Shown here: piece by piece, positions 8,698-18,122 of the stretch
How positions within the stretch are numbered: position 1 is the first letter of the stretch
Layout: the number at the start of each line of letters is the position of its first letter
DNA from: Pseudomonas fluorescens
GTDB lineage: Bacteria > Pseudomonadota > Gammaproteobacteria > Pseudomonadales > Pseudomonadaceae
NCBI RefSeq assembly: GCF_900215245.1
Contig: NZ_LT907842.1
Location: 1,054,001-1,118,000 of the forward strand
Length of the DNA: 64,000 bases
Reading direction: 5' to 3'
Translations under genes and position numbers: made by a program
Notes under the pieces: generated by a model
Database searches by the model: none
The model's input: the letters and a program-made list of their open reading frames with translations, nothing else
What the model was told of the DNA's origin: nothing

Positions 8698-10716
8698 TTA
8701 AGCCTGTTCCAACGAGGTTTCTACACGGTTGGCCGGGATTTTCTTCTCGGCTACCAGGCGAGCGTGTTGCTCGGCTTCGATGCGCTCGATCGTTTCGACC
8801 GGCACCATGTAGCCTTGATCATCACGGGCAGCGTGAATGATGAAGTAACCGATAGTGCCAACCAGGCCCACGATTGCCAGCCACCAGATGTGCCAGATCA
8901 TCGCGAAACCGAACACGGTCAACAGCGCGCCCATCACCACGCCAGTGGCGGTGTTGTTCGGCATGTGGATCGGCTCGTAGTGCTTGGGTTGCTGGTACGC
9001 AGTACCGTCTTCCTTCGCTTCGGTGAACGCATCGATCGTGTTCGCAGTAGGAATCACAGCGAAGTTGTAGAACGGCGGTGGCGACGAAGTCGACCATTCC
9101 AGGGTGTGGCCATTCCATGGGTCGCCGGATTCGCAAGCGTTCTGCTTACGGTCACGGATACTCACGTACAGCTGGATCAACTGGCAGGCGATACCGGCAG
9201 CGATCATCAACGCACCGAACATGGCAACGTACAGGTACGGCACCCACTCAGGGTTGGTCGTAGCGTTCAGACGACGGGTCATGCCCATGAAGCCCAGTGC
9301 ATAGAGCGGCATGAACGCGACGAAGAAGCCCGAGATCCAGAACCAGAATGCAGCCTTGCCCCAGCCTTCGTGCAGCTTGAAGCCGAACGCTTTCGGGAAG
9401 TAGAAGCTGAAACCAGCGATGTAACCGAATACCGCACCACCGATGATCACGTTGTGGAAGTGAGCGATCACGAACAGGCTGTTGTGCAGGACGAAGTCAG
9501 CACCCGGAATGGCCAGCAGTACGCCAGTCATGCCGCCGATAGCGAAGGTCACCATGAAGCCCAGGGTCCACAGAACCTGGCTGGTGATACGCAGACGGCC
9601 GTGGTAGATGGTGAACAGCCAGTTGAATAGCTTCACCCCCGTCGGGATGGAAATCAGCATCGTCGCCAGGCCGAAGAAGGCGTTGACGCTTGCCCCCGAG
9701 CCCATGGTGAAGAAGTGGTGCAGCCAAACCATGAAGCCCAGTACGGAGATCGCGCCGGAGGCGTAGACCATCGAGTGGTGACCGAACAGGCGCTTGCCGG
9801 TAAAGGTCGAGATCACTTCAGAGAAGATACCGAACGCTGGCAGGATCAGGATGTACACCTCAGGGTGACCCCATGCCCAGAACAGGTTCACGTACATCAT
9901 TGGATTGCCACCAAGTTCGTTGGTGAAAATGTGGAAATCCAGGTAACGGTCAAGCGACAGCAGCGCCATGGTAGCGGCCAGGATCGGGAACGAAGCCACG
10001 ATCAGGACGTTGGCCCAGGTGCAGGTCCAGGTGAAGATCGGCATGTCCATCAGTTTCATGCCAGGGGCGCGCATTTTCAGGACGGTGGCCAGGAAGTTGA
10101 CCCCCGTCAGTGTCGTCCCGAGTCCTGATAACTGTAGCGCCCAGATGTAGTAGTCCACACCCACGCCAGGGCTGTACTGGATACCCGACAACGGCGGATA
10201 CGCAACCCAACCGGTCTTGGCGAATTCGCCGACGCCCAGGGACAGGTTGATCAGCACCACGCCGGACACCAGCAGCCAGAAGCTCAGGGAGTTCAGGAAC
10301 GGGTAGGCAACGTCACGTGCACCGATCTGCAGCGGCAAGGCAAGGTTCATCAAGCCGGTGAAGAATGGCATCGCCATGAAGATGATCATGATCACACCGT
10401 GAGCGGTGAAGATCTGGTCATAGTGTTCAGGCGGCAGGTAGCCAGGCGAACCCTCGGTGGCCATGGCCAACTGGGTACGCATCATGATGGCGTCGGCAAA
10501 ACCACGCAGCAGCATGACCATGGCAACGATGACGTACATGACACCGATTTTCTTGTGGTCGACAGACGTCAACCACTCGGTCCACAGGTAGGTCCATTTC
10601 TTGAAATACGTGATTGCAGCAAACAGTGCCAGACCACCCAGCGCGATCATGGCGATGGTCACCATCACGATCGGCTCGTGGAACGGGACCGCATCCCAAC
10701 TTAATTTACCAAACAT
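8698..10716 (-). CDS. cyoB: Cytochrome bo3 ubiquinol oxidase subunit I
   Basis: A 672-residue heme-copper oxidase catalytic subunit that holds heme b, the heme o3/CuB centre and the proton pumping pathways. Visible ligand motifs are [10 protein letters not shown] (heme b side), [15 protein letters not shown] (CuB histidine cross-linked to tyrosine), WLHHFFTMG (the CuB HH pair) and [12 protein letters not shown] (heme histidines). There are about 15 membrane helices and a hydrophilic C-terminal tail. It is a normal full-length gene in the cyo operon, spaced 3 bp from cyoA and 3 bp from cyoC. It oxidises ubiquinol and reduces O2 to water. Confidence 0.97.
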   Translation of the reverse strand: MFGKLSWDAVPFHEPIVMVTIAMIALGGLALFAAITYFKKWTYLWTEWLTSVDHKKIGVMYVIVAMVMLLRGFADAIMMRTQLAMATEGSPGYLPPEHYDQIFTAHGVIMIIFMAMPFFTGLMNLALPLQIGARDVAYPFLNSLSFWLLVSGVVLINLSLGVGEFAKTGWVAYPPLSGIQYSPGVGVDYYIWALQLSGLGTTLTGVNFLATVLKMRAPGMKLMDMPIFTWTCTWANVLIVASFPILAATMALLSLDRYLDFHIFTNELGGNPMMYVNLFWAWGHPEVYILILPAFGIFSEVISTFTGKRLFGHHSMVYASGAISVLGFMVWLHHFFTMGSGASVNAFFGLATMLISIPTGVKLFNWLFTIYHGRLRITSQVLWTLGFMVTFAIGGMTGVLLAIPGADFVLHNSLFVIAHFHNVIIGGAVFGYIAGFSFYFPKAFGFKLHEGWGKAAFWFWISGFFVAFMPLYALGFMGMTRRLNATTNPEWVPYLYVAMFGALMIAAGIACQLIQLYVSIRDRKQNACESGDPWNGHTLEWSTSSPPPFYNFAVIPTANTIDAFTEAKEDGTAYQQPKHYEPIHMPNNTATGVVMGALLTVFGFAMIWHIWWLAIVGLVGTIGYFIIHAARDDQGYMVPVETIERIEAEQHARLVAEKKIPANRVETSLEQA

Positions 10717-10719
10717 CGT

Positions 10720-11661
10720 TTACTCCTCTGCCCCAGCAGTTGAATGCGAGCCCGTGTCAGAACCTTCAACCACGGCCACTTCTTTCTTCTCGTGCTTGAC
10801 CGGCTTGCCTGGCTTCATACCTTCGTACTTGTCGACGATTTTCTGAAACAGGTCCGGCGTGTACGCGGAGTACAGAGTGGCGGGGTTGTTCTGGCTTGGT
10901 TTGGCAAGGGCATCGTATTCAGCTTGATCAAGCTGTTTAGGTGCGGCCTTGACTTTGGCTACCCAGGCGTCGAAATCTTCCTGGCTCGTCGAGATCGCTT
11001 TGAATTTCATGCCGGTGAAGCCAGCGCCGCTGTAGTTAGCGGAGATGCCTTCCATTTCAGCTTTCTGGTTGGCGATCAGGTGCAGCTTGGTCTGCATGCC
11101 TGCCATTGCGTAGATCTGGCCGCCCAGAGCGGGGATGAAGAACGAGTTCATCACGGCGTCGGAGGTGATCTTGAAGTTCAGCGGAGTGTGCTCCGGGAAC
11201 TGGATTTCGTTAACCGTCGCGATACCCAGGTCCGGGTAGATGAACAGCCACTTCCAGTCCAGCGCGACCACTTCGATGTTGATCGGTTTGACGTCGGATT
11301 CCAGCGGACGGTACGGGTCCAGTGCGTGGGTGGACTTGTAGGTCACATAGCCCAGGGCAATGATGATGAGGATCGGCACCAGCCACACTGCGACTTCGAT
11401 CTTGGTGGAGTGCGACCACTTCGGCGCGTAGGTCGCGCTGGTGTTCGACGCGCGGTATTTCCAGGCGAAGGCGAAGGTCATGATGATCACGGGGACCACG
11501 ACCAGCAGCATCAGCAGGGTGGCGGTGATGATCAGGTTTCGTTCATCCAGACCGACCTGTCCTTTTGGGTCGAGCAAGGTCCACTTGCAGCCTCCCAGCA
11601 TTAACATCATGCCAAGCAGCGGCAAAAAGCCTAGTAATCGGGGGTACCTGTTTTTACTCAT
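10720..11661 (-). CDS. cyoA: Cytochrome bo3 ubiquinol oxidase subunit II
   Basis: A 313-residue lipoprotein subunit. The signal peptide MSKNRYPRLLGFLPLLGMML ends in the lipobox LGGC with C25 as lipid anchor. Two membrane helices follow, and a periplasmic cupredoxin domain begins around VVALDWKWLFIYPDLGIATVN. The CuA ligands are absent, as expected for a quinol oxidase. The C-terminus extends to a variable Lys/Glu-rich tail. The start at 11661 is preceded by GAGGTCGTGAG; a longer in-frame start at 11715 would spoil the signal peptide. It is the first gene of cyoABCDE. Confidence 0.95.
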   Translation of the reverse strand: MSKNRYPRLLGFLPLLGMMLMLGGCKWTLLDPKGQVGLDERNLIITATLLMLLVVVPVIIMTFAFAWKYRASNTSATYAPKWSHSTKIEVAVWLVPILIIIALGYVTYKSTHALDPYRPLESDVKPINIEVVALDWKWLFIYPDLGIATVNEIQFPEHTPLNFKITSDAVMNSFFIPALGGQIYAMAGMQTKLHLIANQKAEMEGISANYSGAGFTGMKFKAISTSQEDFDAWVAKVKAAPKQLDQAEYDALAKPSQNNPATLYSAYTPDLFQKIVDKYEGMKPGKPVKHEKKEVAVVEGSDTGSHSTAGAEE

Positions 11662-11722
11662 CTCACGACCTCTAAAGCAGCTTGCGCAATGCAGTTGGGT
11701 TTTGATCGCCAACACTTCACCC

Positions 11723-11737
11723 TGCCAAGGGTTGGCA
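11723..11737. promoter_or_regulatory. Palindrome in the cyoA leader/promoter region
   Basis: TGCCAA-GGG-TTGGCA is a perfect inverted repeat with 6-bp arms, about 60-75 bp upstream of the cyoA start. Such a site could bind a dimeric regulator. No regulator is assigned. Confidence 0.35.
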
Positions 11738-12400
11738 TTTCTCTTCGATTGAATAAGAGCCTGCCCGGTACGCCATAAATGGACGTGTCACGGACCTGCG
11801 GTGAGTTCTTATTCGATTTCGTGGTTAAAGGCCTTGTTACAGACCAATTCCATTTGGTGCGGAAAGTTGAAAGGCTGCCGGAACCTGGGGTCGCACAGAG
11901 CCATCCATCTGCCCCTCGACCGCTCCAATGCTCAAAGATTGAACAGCACCGGACATTCAGTGCGGGCGATTGTAGTTAGCTAGCGATGTATAAACCATGT
12001 CTTATAAAGAAATAATTTTTATCGATTCCAGCAACAATCCTTCACCATTCCTGCAAAGGTTCGCGATCTTATCGTGTTCGATTCCCCACAAAAACCACAA
12101 AAATTGCCGTGTTATTCAGCACAGCCACTCAACCCTTACACGCTGTAAGGGCATGCAAAACGCATCCAAGTCCCCATAAAACAAGGCATTCGGACATCAC
12201 CGAAGCGCTGGAACCACGCGGCGCTCGCGGCGTCATTCAAACCACGAACTGACAGCACAATTTGGCTTCCTGGCGCAAATTTATGCGAAGGTCCGGCACA
12301 GCAGAAACGTCCTGCGGCAGCTTCCGTGTGACAACATGTCGCACACTGCGCGCACCTCAAGTTGCTGCGCGTCACAGCACTTTCACAAATCCCTACGAAC
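11738..12400. other. Intergenic region upstream of the cyo operon, no gene seen
   Basis: About 660 bp between the cyoA promoter region and the dsbB terminator. Short ORFs here lack ribosome sites and plausible protein composition. The stretch around 11960-12120 is richer in A and T than the coding DNA and probably holds the cyo promoter and upstream control sites. I could not define a convincing -10/-35 pair. Confidence 0.4.
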
Positions 12401-12443
12401 AAAAACGCCCCGGCCTTCCTTTAAGGAAGAGCGGGGCGTTTCA
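12401..12443 (-). terminator. Terminator downstream of dsbB
   Basis: Arms AAACGCCCCG and CGGGGCGTTT enclose a second pairing (CTTCC/GGAAG). A-rich sequence at 12401-12405 gives a U-run on the minus strand. It lies 10 bp past the dsbB stop. Confidence 0.85.
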
Positions 12444-12453
12444 GTGAACAGAC

Positions 12454-12960
12454 TCAGGCGTTGGGTCGGCGATTCCGGTAAATGCCCAACGGCACCAGGA
12501 TCACCGTCAGCACGAACGCCACCAGTGCCCATTGCGCCAGGGACAGGCCGAGGATCGGCGGGTAAGGCGTGCTGCAGAAGCCATCAACCTGGAAGCCCAG
12601 CGGGAACACCTTGGCCAGCGGCAGGTCATCAACAATCGGCTGCAGCACATCGATGCCGCAGCTGACTTGCGGGAAGAACTGGGTGTACACATGGTGGCCG
12701 GCCGCAGCGACGCCGCCCAGCGCACTGAGTACCACCAACCCTTCAAACAGCGTGACCGCGCCCTTGCGGCGCATGGCGGCGCCGATGAACGCAAATATCG
12801 CAATCAACAACAAGGCGTAGCGCTGCAGGATGCACAGCGGGCACGGCGCCTCGCCCAACACGACTTGCATGTACAGCGCGCCGCCGATCAGCGCCAGGCA
12901 GATGATGCCCAGCAACACCAGAAAGCGCCGCTCCCTGCCTATACGCAATTCGTCACTCAT
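12454..12960 (-). CDS. dsbB: Disulfide bond formation protein B
   Basis: A 168-residue inner-membrane quinone reductase that reoxidises DsbA. Four helices are visible. The first periplasmic cysteine pair is C40-P-L-C43 in GEAPCPLCILQRY, and the second pair is C101 (FPQVSCGID) and C129 (DGFCSTPYPP). I chose the ATG at 12960 (MSDELRIGRE) because the 39-residue upstream extension has no ribosome site and is not typical of the family. It lies between hmp and cyoA on the same strand, separated from both by non-coding DNA. Confidence 0.93.
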   Translation of the reverse strand: MSDELRIGRERRFLVLLGIICLALIGGALYMQVVLGEAPCPLCILQRYALLLIAIFAFIGAAMRRKGAVTLFEGLVVLSALGGVAAAGHHVYTQFFPQVSCGIDVLQPIVDDLPLAKVFPLGFQVDGFCSTPYPPILGLSLAQWALVAFVLTVILVPLGIYRNRRPNA

Positions 12961-13078
12961 CCCCGTTTCCCTTACCTGATTATGGTTAATGCCAGATGGC
13001 CGCAAGTTTACACACAGGGGATGGTTAAAACAGAAGGGGGTTAACAGCAGATTAATCAGCGGCAAATGGAGGAGCAAT

Positions 13079-13168
13079 GTGCGAGCGGGCTTGCTCGCGA
13101 AGGCGGCGTGTCAGTCGACATGTTAAGTGACTGATCCAGGGCTTTCGCGAGCAAGCCCGCGCCCACAA
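13079..13168. repeat. Paired inverted REP element
   Basis: GAGCGGGCTTGCTCGCGAAG at 13083 is mirrored by CTTTCGCGAGCAAGCCCGCG at 13142, about 35 bp apart. This is the standard P. fluorescens-type REP doublet, between hmp and dsbB. Confidence 0.85.
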
Positions 13169-13192
13169 TTGGGCAGCGTCGTTTCCGGACAA

Positions 13193-14374
13193 TTATTCCA
13201 GCGCCGCAGCCGGGCCGAAGAACTCGTAGCGCGCCTGCTGCTCGGGAACGCCCAAAGCCTTGAGGTGGCGCTTGATCGCCGCCATGAAGCCTTTAGGGCC
13301 AAGGAAGTAGGCGTCCAGGTCGCGCTGCTCGGGCAACCATGCCGCCAGTTGCGCTTGGCTCAGCAGGCCGACCTTGTCCGCCGCCGGGCTTACGCCGTCG
13401 TCCTCGGCATAACAGTAAAAGCGTTTGAGTTGCGGATGCTTGGCCGCCAGGGCGTCCACCCAGTCACGGAACGCATGCACCCCGCCGTTACGCGCGCAGT
13501 GGATAAAGTGCACCGGGCGCTCAGTGGCCAACGCCGCTTCGAGCATTGGCAGCGTCGGGGTGATGCCCACGCCACCGCTGATCAACACCAGCGGTTTATC
13601 GTTGGCCACCAAGGTGAACTCACCCGACGGCGGGAACAGCTCAACGGTCGCGCCAACCAGCAACTGGTCATGCAGGAAGTTGGACACCCGCCCACCGGCC
13701 TCGCGTTTGACGCTGATGCGGTAAAGGCCCGCGTCGCTCAAGGCTGACAGGGAGTAATTACGGCGCACTTCTTCGCCGTCGACCGTCAGCTTAATGCCAA
13801 TGTACTGGCCCGGCGCAGCGGCCAGGATCGGACCGTTGTCCACGGGGGCAAAATAGAACGAGGTAATCTCATCGCTCTCCTCCACCCGCTTGACCAGCAG
13901 GAACGGCCGCGCACCGCGCCAGCCGCCCGGGGCCTGAGCTTTTTCGTCGTAGATGGCCGCTTCGGCGCCAATCAGGATGTCGGCCAACTGGCCGTAGGCG
14001 GCGCCCCAGGCGCTCAGCACCTCAGGCGTGGCAATCTCGCTGCCGAGCACTTCGTAGATGGCGCGCAACAGGCAGGTGCCCACGATCGGGTAATGCTCCG
14101 GGAGGATCTGCAAGGCCACGTGTTTGTTGATGATCTTGGCAACCAGATCGCCCAGTTGGTCCAACTGGTCAATATGCCGCGCGTACATCAGCACGCCGTT
14201 GGCCAACGCGCGGGGTTGGTCGCCGCTGGCCTGATTGGCCTGGTTGAACAGCGGGCGAACCTGCGGGTATTCGCTGAGCATCATGCGATAGAAATGCGTG
14301 ATCAGCGCTTCGCCACCGCTTTCCAACAAGGGCACAGTGGATTTGACGATGGCACGGTCTTGGGCACTAAGCAT
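13193..14374 (-). CDS. hmp: Flavohemoprotein, nitric oxide dioxygenase
   Basis: A 393-residue protein with an N-terminal globin domain (about 1-140; proximal-histidine region NKHVALQILPEHYPIVG) followed by an FAD-binding domain (RNYSLSALSDAGLYRISVK; the RxYS motif binds FAD) and an NAD-binding domain (VLISGGVGITPTLPML, then EFFGPAA at the end). It converts nitric oxide and O2 to nitrate. It is divergent from norR across a 147-bp region with two NorR-type sites and a sigma-54-like promoter, so expression should be switched on by nitric oxide through NorR. Confidence 0.97.
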   Translation of the reverse strand: MLSAQDRAIVKSTVPLLESGGEALITHFYRMMLSEYPQVRPLFNQANQASGDQPRALANGVLMYARHIDQLDQLGDLVAKIINKHVALQILPEHYPIVGTCLLRAIYEVLGSEIATPEVLSAWGAAYGQLADILIGAEAAIYDEKAQAPGGWRGARPFLLVKRVEESDEITSFYFAPVDNGPILAAAPGQYIGIKLTVDGEEVRRNYSLSALSDAGLYRISVKREAGGRVSNFLHDQLLVGATVELFPPSGEFTLVANDKPLVLISGGVGITPTLPMLEAALATERPVHFIHCARNGGVHAFRDWVDALAAKHPQLKRFYCYAEDDGVSPAADKVGLLSQAQLAAWLPEQRDLDAYFLGPKGFMAAIKRHLKALGVPEQQARYEFFGPAAALE

Positions 14375-14413
14375 GGCAGACTCCTGGGTCTTCTTACTGA
14401 ATGCCTTTACTTA

Positions 14414-14430
14414 ATCAGTATTCATGCCAA
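14414..14430 (-). promoter_or_regulatory. Possible sigma-54 promoter for hmp
   Basis: On the minus strand TTGGCATGAATACTGAT resembles the -24/-12 consensus TTGGCAC-N5-TTGCT. The GG at -24 is perfect, but the -12 GC is GA. It lies about 40 bp upstream of the hmp ATG, with the NorR sites further upstream, the arrangement expected for an enhancer-driven promoter. Confidence 0.5.
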
Positions 14431-14470
14431 CTTATTATTCGTTAATTTTCAATGATTTAAATATTAAGTA

Positions 14471-14481
14471 GTCAATATGAC
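14471..14481. promoter_or_regulatory. NorR-type enhancer site 1
   Basis: GTCAATATGAC fits the NorR core GT-N7-AC, with inner symmetry GTCA-N3-TGAC. It is about 40 bp upstream of the proposed sigma-54 promoter. Confidence 0.65.
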
Positions 14482-14496
14482 CTGCAACACAATATA

Positions 14497-14507
14497 GTCG
14501 TAAGGAC
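14497..14507. promoter_or_regulatory. NorR-type enhancer site 2
   Basis: GTCGTAAGGAC also fits GT-N7-AC and sits inside the wider inverted repeat TAGTC-GTAAG-GACTA (14495-14509). It ends just before the norR ribosome site, so it could also mediate norR autoregulation. Confidence 0.65.
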
Positions 14508-14521
14508 TACAAGGAGTCATT

Positions 14522-16069
14522 ATGACTGCACAATCGCTGCTCACCACCCTGCTGCCGCTGGTCGCCGACCTTTCTCGCGAATTGTCCGAAGGCGAGCGCT
14601 ATCGGCGCCTGCTGCACGCCATGCGCGCCCTGCTGCCGTGCGACGCCGCGGCGTTGTTGCGCCTGGATGGTGAGTGGCTGGTGCCTCTGGCGGTGGATGG
14701 GTTGAGCGCCGACACCCTTGGTCGACGCTTCAAGGTCAGCGAACACCCACGCTTCGCCGTGCTGCTGAGCAGCCCCGGGCCTACCCGTTTCGACAGCGAC
14801 AGCGAACTGCCCGACCCCTACGACGGTTTGGTCGAGGGCCTGCACGGCGACCTGCACGTGCACGACTGCATGGGCTGCCCACTGTTTATCGACGACAAAC
14901 CCTGGGGCCTGCTGACCCTCGACGCGCTGGACACCGAGCGCTTCGAGCGTGTTGAACTGGATGCCTTGCAAGCCTTCGCCAGCCTGGCGGCGGCCACGGT
15001 CACCGTTGCCGAACGTATCGAGCGCCTGGCGTTGCGCGCCGACGATGAGCATCAGCGCGCCGAGATCTACCGCCAGGCCAGCGGCCAGCAGCACAAGGAA
15101 ATGATCGGCCAGAGCAAGGCGCACAAGCGCCTGGTCGAGGAAATCAAACTGGTCGGCGGCAGTGACCTGACCGTGCTGATCACCGGCGAAACCGGCGTAG
15201 GCAAAGAGCTGGTGGCCCAAGCGATTCACGCCGCGTCGCCGCGTGCAGATAAGCCGATGATCAGCCTCAACTGCGCCGCCCTGCCGGAAACCCTGGTGGA
15301 GAGCGAACTGTTTGGCCATGTGCGTGGCGCCTTTACCGGCGCACTGAACGAGCGTCGCGGCAAGTTCGAGCTGGCCAACGGCGGCACCTTGTTTCTGGAT
15401 GAAGTCGGCGAGTTGTCGCTGACCGTACAGGCCAAACTGCTGCGTGTACTGCAAAGCGGCCAGTTACAGCGCCTCGGCTCGGACAAGGAGCATCAGGTGG
15501 ATGTGCGCCTGATCGCCGCCACCAACCGCGACCTCGCCGAGGAAGTGCGCAATGGTCGCTACCGTGCCGACTTCTATCACCGCCTGAGCGTGTACCCGCT
15601 GCAAGTGCCGGCGCTGCGTGAACGTGGGCGCGACGTGCTGCTGCTGACCGGGTTCTTCCTGGAACAGAACCGCTCACGTATGGGCTTGGGCAGCCTGCGC
15701 CTGAGCAGCGATGCCCAGGCGGCATTGTTGGCCTATAACTGGCCGGGCAACGTGCGGGAGTTGGAACATTTGATCGGCCGCAGCGCACTCAAGGCCCTGG
15801 GTAACTGCCACGAACGTCCGAAGATTCTGAGCTTGAATGCGCAAGACCTCGACCTGCCTGACGTCAGCGCGCCGCCGGTGATCGAAGCCCAGGCCGATGC
15901 GGTCCCGGTTGTCGCCGGCGACCTGCGCCAGGCCACCGAACATTACCAACGCCAGGTTATCAGCGCCTGCCTGGAGCGCCACCAGCACAACTGGGCCAGC
16001 GCCGCCCGCGAACTCGGCCTGGACCGCGCCAACCTGGGCCGCATGGCCAAGCGCCTGGGCCTCAAATAA
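14522..16069 (+). CDS. norR: Nitric oxide-responsive sigma-54 activator NorR
   Basis: A 515-residue enhancer-binding protein. An N-terminal GAF domain (about 1-180), which in this family carries the NO-sensing iron, is followed by an AAA+ domain with Walker A GETGVGKE, the sigma-54 contact loop GAFTGA, and the sensor segment AATNRDLAEEVRNGRYRADF. The C-terminal Fis-type HTH reads HNWASAARELGLDRANLGRMAKRLG. AAGGAG precedes the ATG. It is divergent from hmp, its presumed target. Confidence 0.95.
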   Translation: MTAQSLLTTLLPLVADLSRELSEGERYRRLLHAMRALLPCDAAALLRLDGEWLVPLAVDGLSADTLGRRFKVSEHPRFAVLLSSPGPTRFDSDSELPDPYDGLVEGLHGDLHVHDCMGCPLFIDDKPWGLLTLDALDTERFERVELDALQAFASLAAATVTVAERIERLALRADDEHQRAEIYRQASGQQHKEMIGQSKAHKRLVEEIKLVGGSDLTVLITGETGVGKELVAQAIHAASPRADKPMISLNCAALPETLVESELFGHVRGAFTGALNERRGKFELANGGTLFLDEVGELSLTVQAKLLRVLQSGQLQRLGSDKEHQVDVRLIAATNRDLAEEVRNGRYRADFYHRLSVYPLQVPALRERGRDVLLLTGFFLEQNRSRMGLGSLRLSSDAQAALLAYNWPGNVRELEHLIGRSALKALGNCHERPKILSLNAQDLDLPDVSAPPVIEAQADAVPVVAGDLRQATEHYQRQVISACLERHQHNWASAARELGLDRANLGRMAKRLGLK

Positions 16070-16108
16070 ACCAACGGGCTTGGTAAGCGGCGGTAGACAC
16101 CTCGGTCC

Positions 16109-16199
16109 ATGTGGGAGCGGGCTTGCTCGCGAATGCGGCGTGTCAGGCAACAACTCTGGCACTGAAACACCGCTTTCGCGAGCAAGCCCCCTCCCACAT
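16109..16199. repeat. Paired inverted REP element
   Basis: GTGGGAGCGGGCTTGCTCGC at 16111 and its inverted partner ending CTCCCACAT at 16199. The partner has CCCCCTCC where other copies have CCCGCTCC. It fills the gap between the convergent norR and EamA genes and touches the EamA stop codon. Confidence 0.9.
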
Positions 16200-17101
16200 T
16201 AGATTGCCTTCGCTTTGTAGACAGGACTCACAGGCTTGGGCTTACGAAACACCAGCACATTCCCCAACATCACCAGCACCAACCCCATCAGCGCCGGGGC
16301 CGTCCACTGATAACCCTCGGCGAACGCCGACACGTTCAGCGCCACCACCGGGAACAACACTGTGCAGTACGCAGCGCGCTCCGGCCCCATGCGGCCGACC
16401 AGCGTGAGGTAGGCGGTAAACCCAATCACCGACCCCGGAATCACCAAGTACCACAACGCGCCGACATAACGCGCACTCCAATCCATCTCGAACGGAATCC
16501 CGCGCACCGCGCAGTAGGTCGCGAGCATCGCCGAGCCATACGCCATGCCCCAGGCATTGGTGGTCAACGGTTTGAGCCCGGCTTTTTGCTGCAGGCTCGA
16601 GAGCATATTGCCTGCCGAGAAACACATCGTGCCCAACAAGGCCAACCCCAGGCCGAGCAACGTCTGTGGGCTGGCGGTGTGCCCGGCCAATTCCGGCCAG
16701 AACAAGAACCCCAGGCCCATCAACCCCAGCGCGCCGCCCAGCAACACGTTCCGCGCGACCCGCTGGCCAAAAAACACCCGCGCATTGAGCGCGTTCCACA
16801 GCGTGGCCGTGGAGAACACCACCGCCACCAGGCCGCTGGGAATCCACTGGCTGGCAGTGAGGAAGCACATGAAGTTGACGCAGAACAGGCACAGGCCTTG
16901 CGCCAGGCAGATCAGGTACCCGCGGCGGTTCATCACCTGCAACTTACGACTCAGCAGTAACAGTGCAAACAACACCAACGCCGCCAGCCCAAAGCGGTAG
17001 ACGATCGACACCGGAATCGCCACGACGCCCAATTGCCACTTGAGTGCAATCCAAGTGGTGCCCCAGATCAGCACGGTGAGTAAATACAGAAAAAGGTTCA
17101 T
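16199..17101 (-). CDS. EamA/DMT-superfamily exporter (RhaT-like)
   Basis: A 300-residue membrane protein with ten predicted helices in two repeated EamA halves. It opens LYLLTVLIWGTTWIALKWQLG, the usual first helix of drug/metabolite transporters, and the second half includes RMGPERAAYCTVLFPVVALN. The start at 17101 matches the family; the frame remains open far upstream through the divergent araC gene only by chance. It is divergent from an AraC regulator across 138 bp, so it is probably a regulated efflux or metabolite exporter. The substrate is unknown. Confidence 0.87.
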   Translation of the reverse strand: MNLFLYLLTVLIWGTTWIALKWQLGVVAIPVSIVYRFGLAALVLFALLLLSRKLQVMNRRGYLICLAQGLCLFCVNFMCFLTASQWIPSGLVAVVFSTATLWNALNARVFFGQRVARNVLLGGALGLMGLGFLFWPELAGHTASPQTLLGLGLALLGTMCFSAGNMLSSLQQKAGLKPLTTNAWGMAYGSAMLATYCAVRGIPFEMDWSARYVGALWYLVIPGSVIGFTAYLTLVGRMGPERAAYCTVLFPVVALNVSAFAEGYQWTAPALMGLVLVMLGNVLVFRKPKPVSPVYKAKAI

Positions 17102-17239
17102 AGCGGGCTCCGTCGATTGAGCCACAGTGTCACCCGCCAGGCCGGGAGCGCTCTTGCAGATTCTTGCGCTTTTGTCGGGCAGTGGGCTCACAGCGCCAGC
17201 GACGCGGAGTAGGATGCAAGGCGTCGGAGAGTACACACC

Positions 17240-18118
17240 ATGCCTGATCTGGAATCCCTGCAAGTCTTTCAAGCCCTCAACCGCTCGCCCAACGCTCGCC
17301 TGGAAGCCTGCGCCGAGCTCGGTGACGGCTTGTCTGCGGCCTTGTGGAGCAACCATCACGACTCGCAGGACTACCAGGCGCCCAGCCATCACACCTTGTC
17401 CTGCTACATCGGCGGCGGCACCGGGACCTTTCGTCGCGACCAGCCGGGCACCAAGGGCGGCCCCGACAAGCTGTGTATTCTGCCGGCCGAACACCAGTCG
17501 GCCTGGGTGATCAACGGCGAAATTCGCCTGGCCCACGTGTATTTCAGCCCGGAACAGTTCGCCCTCGGCTGCGTCACCCTGCTCGACCGCGAACCGCGTG
17601 AACTGCAACTGCGCGAAAGCACTTTTCTCGAAGACGCAAGCCAGGCGCGGCGCTTTCACCGATTGATCGCCCTCAACTGGCACGAGCCCGCCGAGCGCCT
17701 GCTGACCAGCAGCCTGGCGCATGAAATGCTCAGCCACACCTTGCTCAGCCAGGTCGGTGCGCGTGATGGCCTGCGCCTCAAAGGCGGGTTGGCCGCGCAT
17801 CAGCGGCGGCTGTTGGTGGACTACATCGATCACCACCTGGAGGACCCGATCAGCCTGGGGCAACTGGCCGGACTCTGCGCGCTGTCGGAATACCATTTCG
17901 CGCGGATGTTTCGCCAAAGCTTCGGCTTGCCGCCCCATCAATACCTGTTGGCACGACGGCTGGTTCGGGCACAGACCCTGTTGCGCAGTGGCGCCCTGCC
18001 CCTCGGTGACATTGCCTGGATGTGCGGTTTCTCCAGCGCCAGCCACTTCACCCATCGTTTTCGCCAAGCCATGGGCGCAACGCCCGGTGAATACCGCCAA
18101 GCGTTCTGCACCGCCTGA
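17240..18118 (+). CDS. AraC-family transcriptional regulator
   Basis: A 292-residue protein. The N-terminal half is a cupin-like sensor region (HTLSCYIGGGTGTFRRD ... AWVINGEIRLAHVYFSPEQF). The C-terminal 100 residues form the double HTH: ISLGQLAGLCALSEYHFARM, then GLPPHQYLLARRLVRAQTLL and DIAWMCGFSSASHFTHRFRQ, ending GATPGEYRQ. It is divergent from the EamA exporter and most likely controls it. The next gene on the opposite strand ends 5 bp beyond its stop. Confidence 0.88.
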   Translation: MPDLESLQVFQALNRSPNARLEACAELGDGLSAALWSNHHDSQDYQAPSHHTLSCYIGGGTGTFRRDQPGTKGGPDKLCILPAEHQSAWVINGEIRLAHVYFSPEQFALGCVTLLDREPRELQLRESTFLEDASQARRFHRLIALNWHEPAERLLTSSLAHEMLSHTLLSQVGARDGLRLKGGLAAHQRRLLVDYIDHHLEDPISLGQLAGLCALSEYHFARMFRQSFGLPPHQYLLARRLVRAQTLLRSGALPLGDIAWMCGFSSASHFTHRFRQAMGATPGEYRQAFCTA

Positions 18119-18122
18119 ACCA

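Noticed and set aside
17102..18100. Upstream extension of the EamA ORF to 633 residues
   Set aside because: The added sequence is antisense to the AraC gene and has no transporter features; the proper start is 17101.
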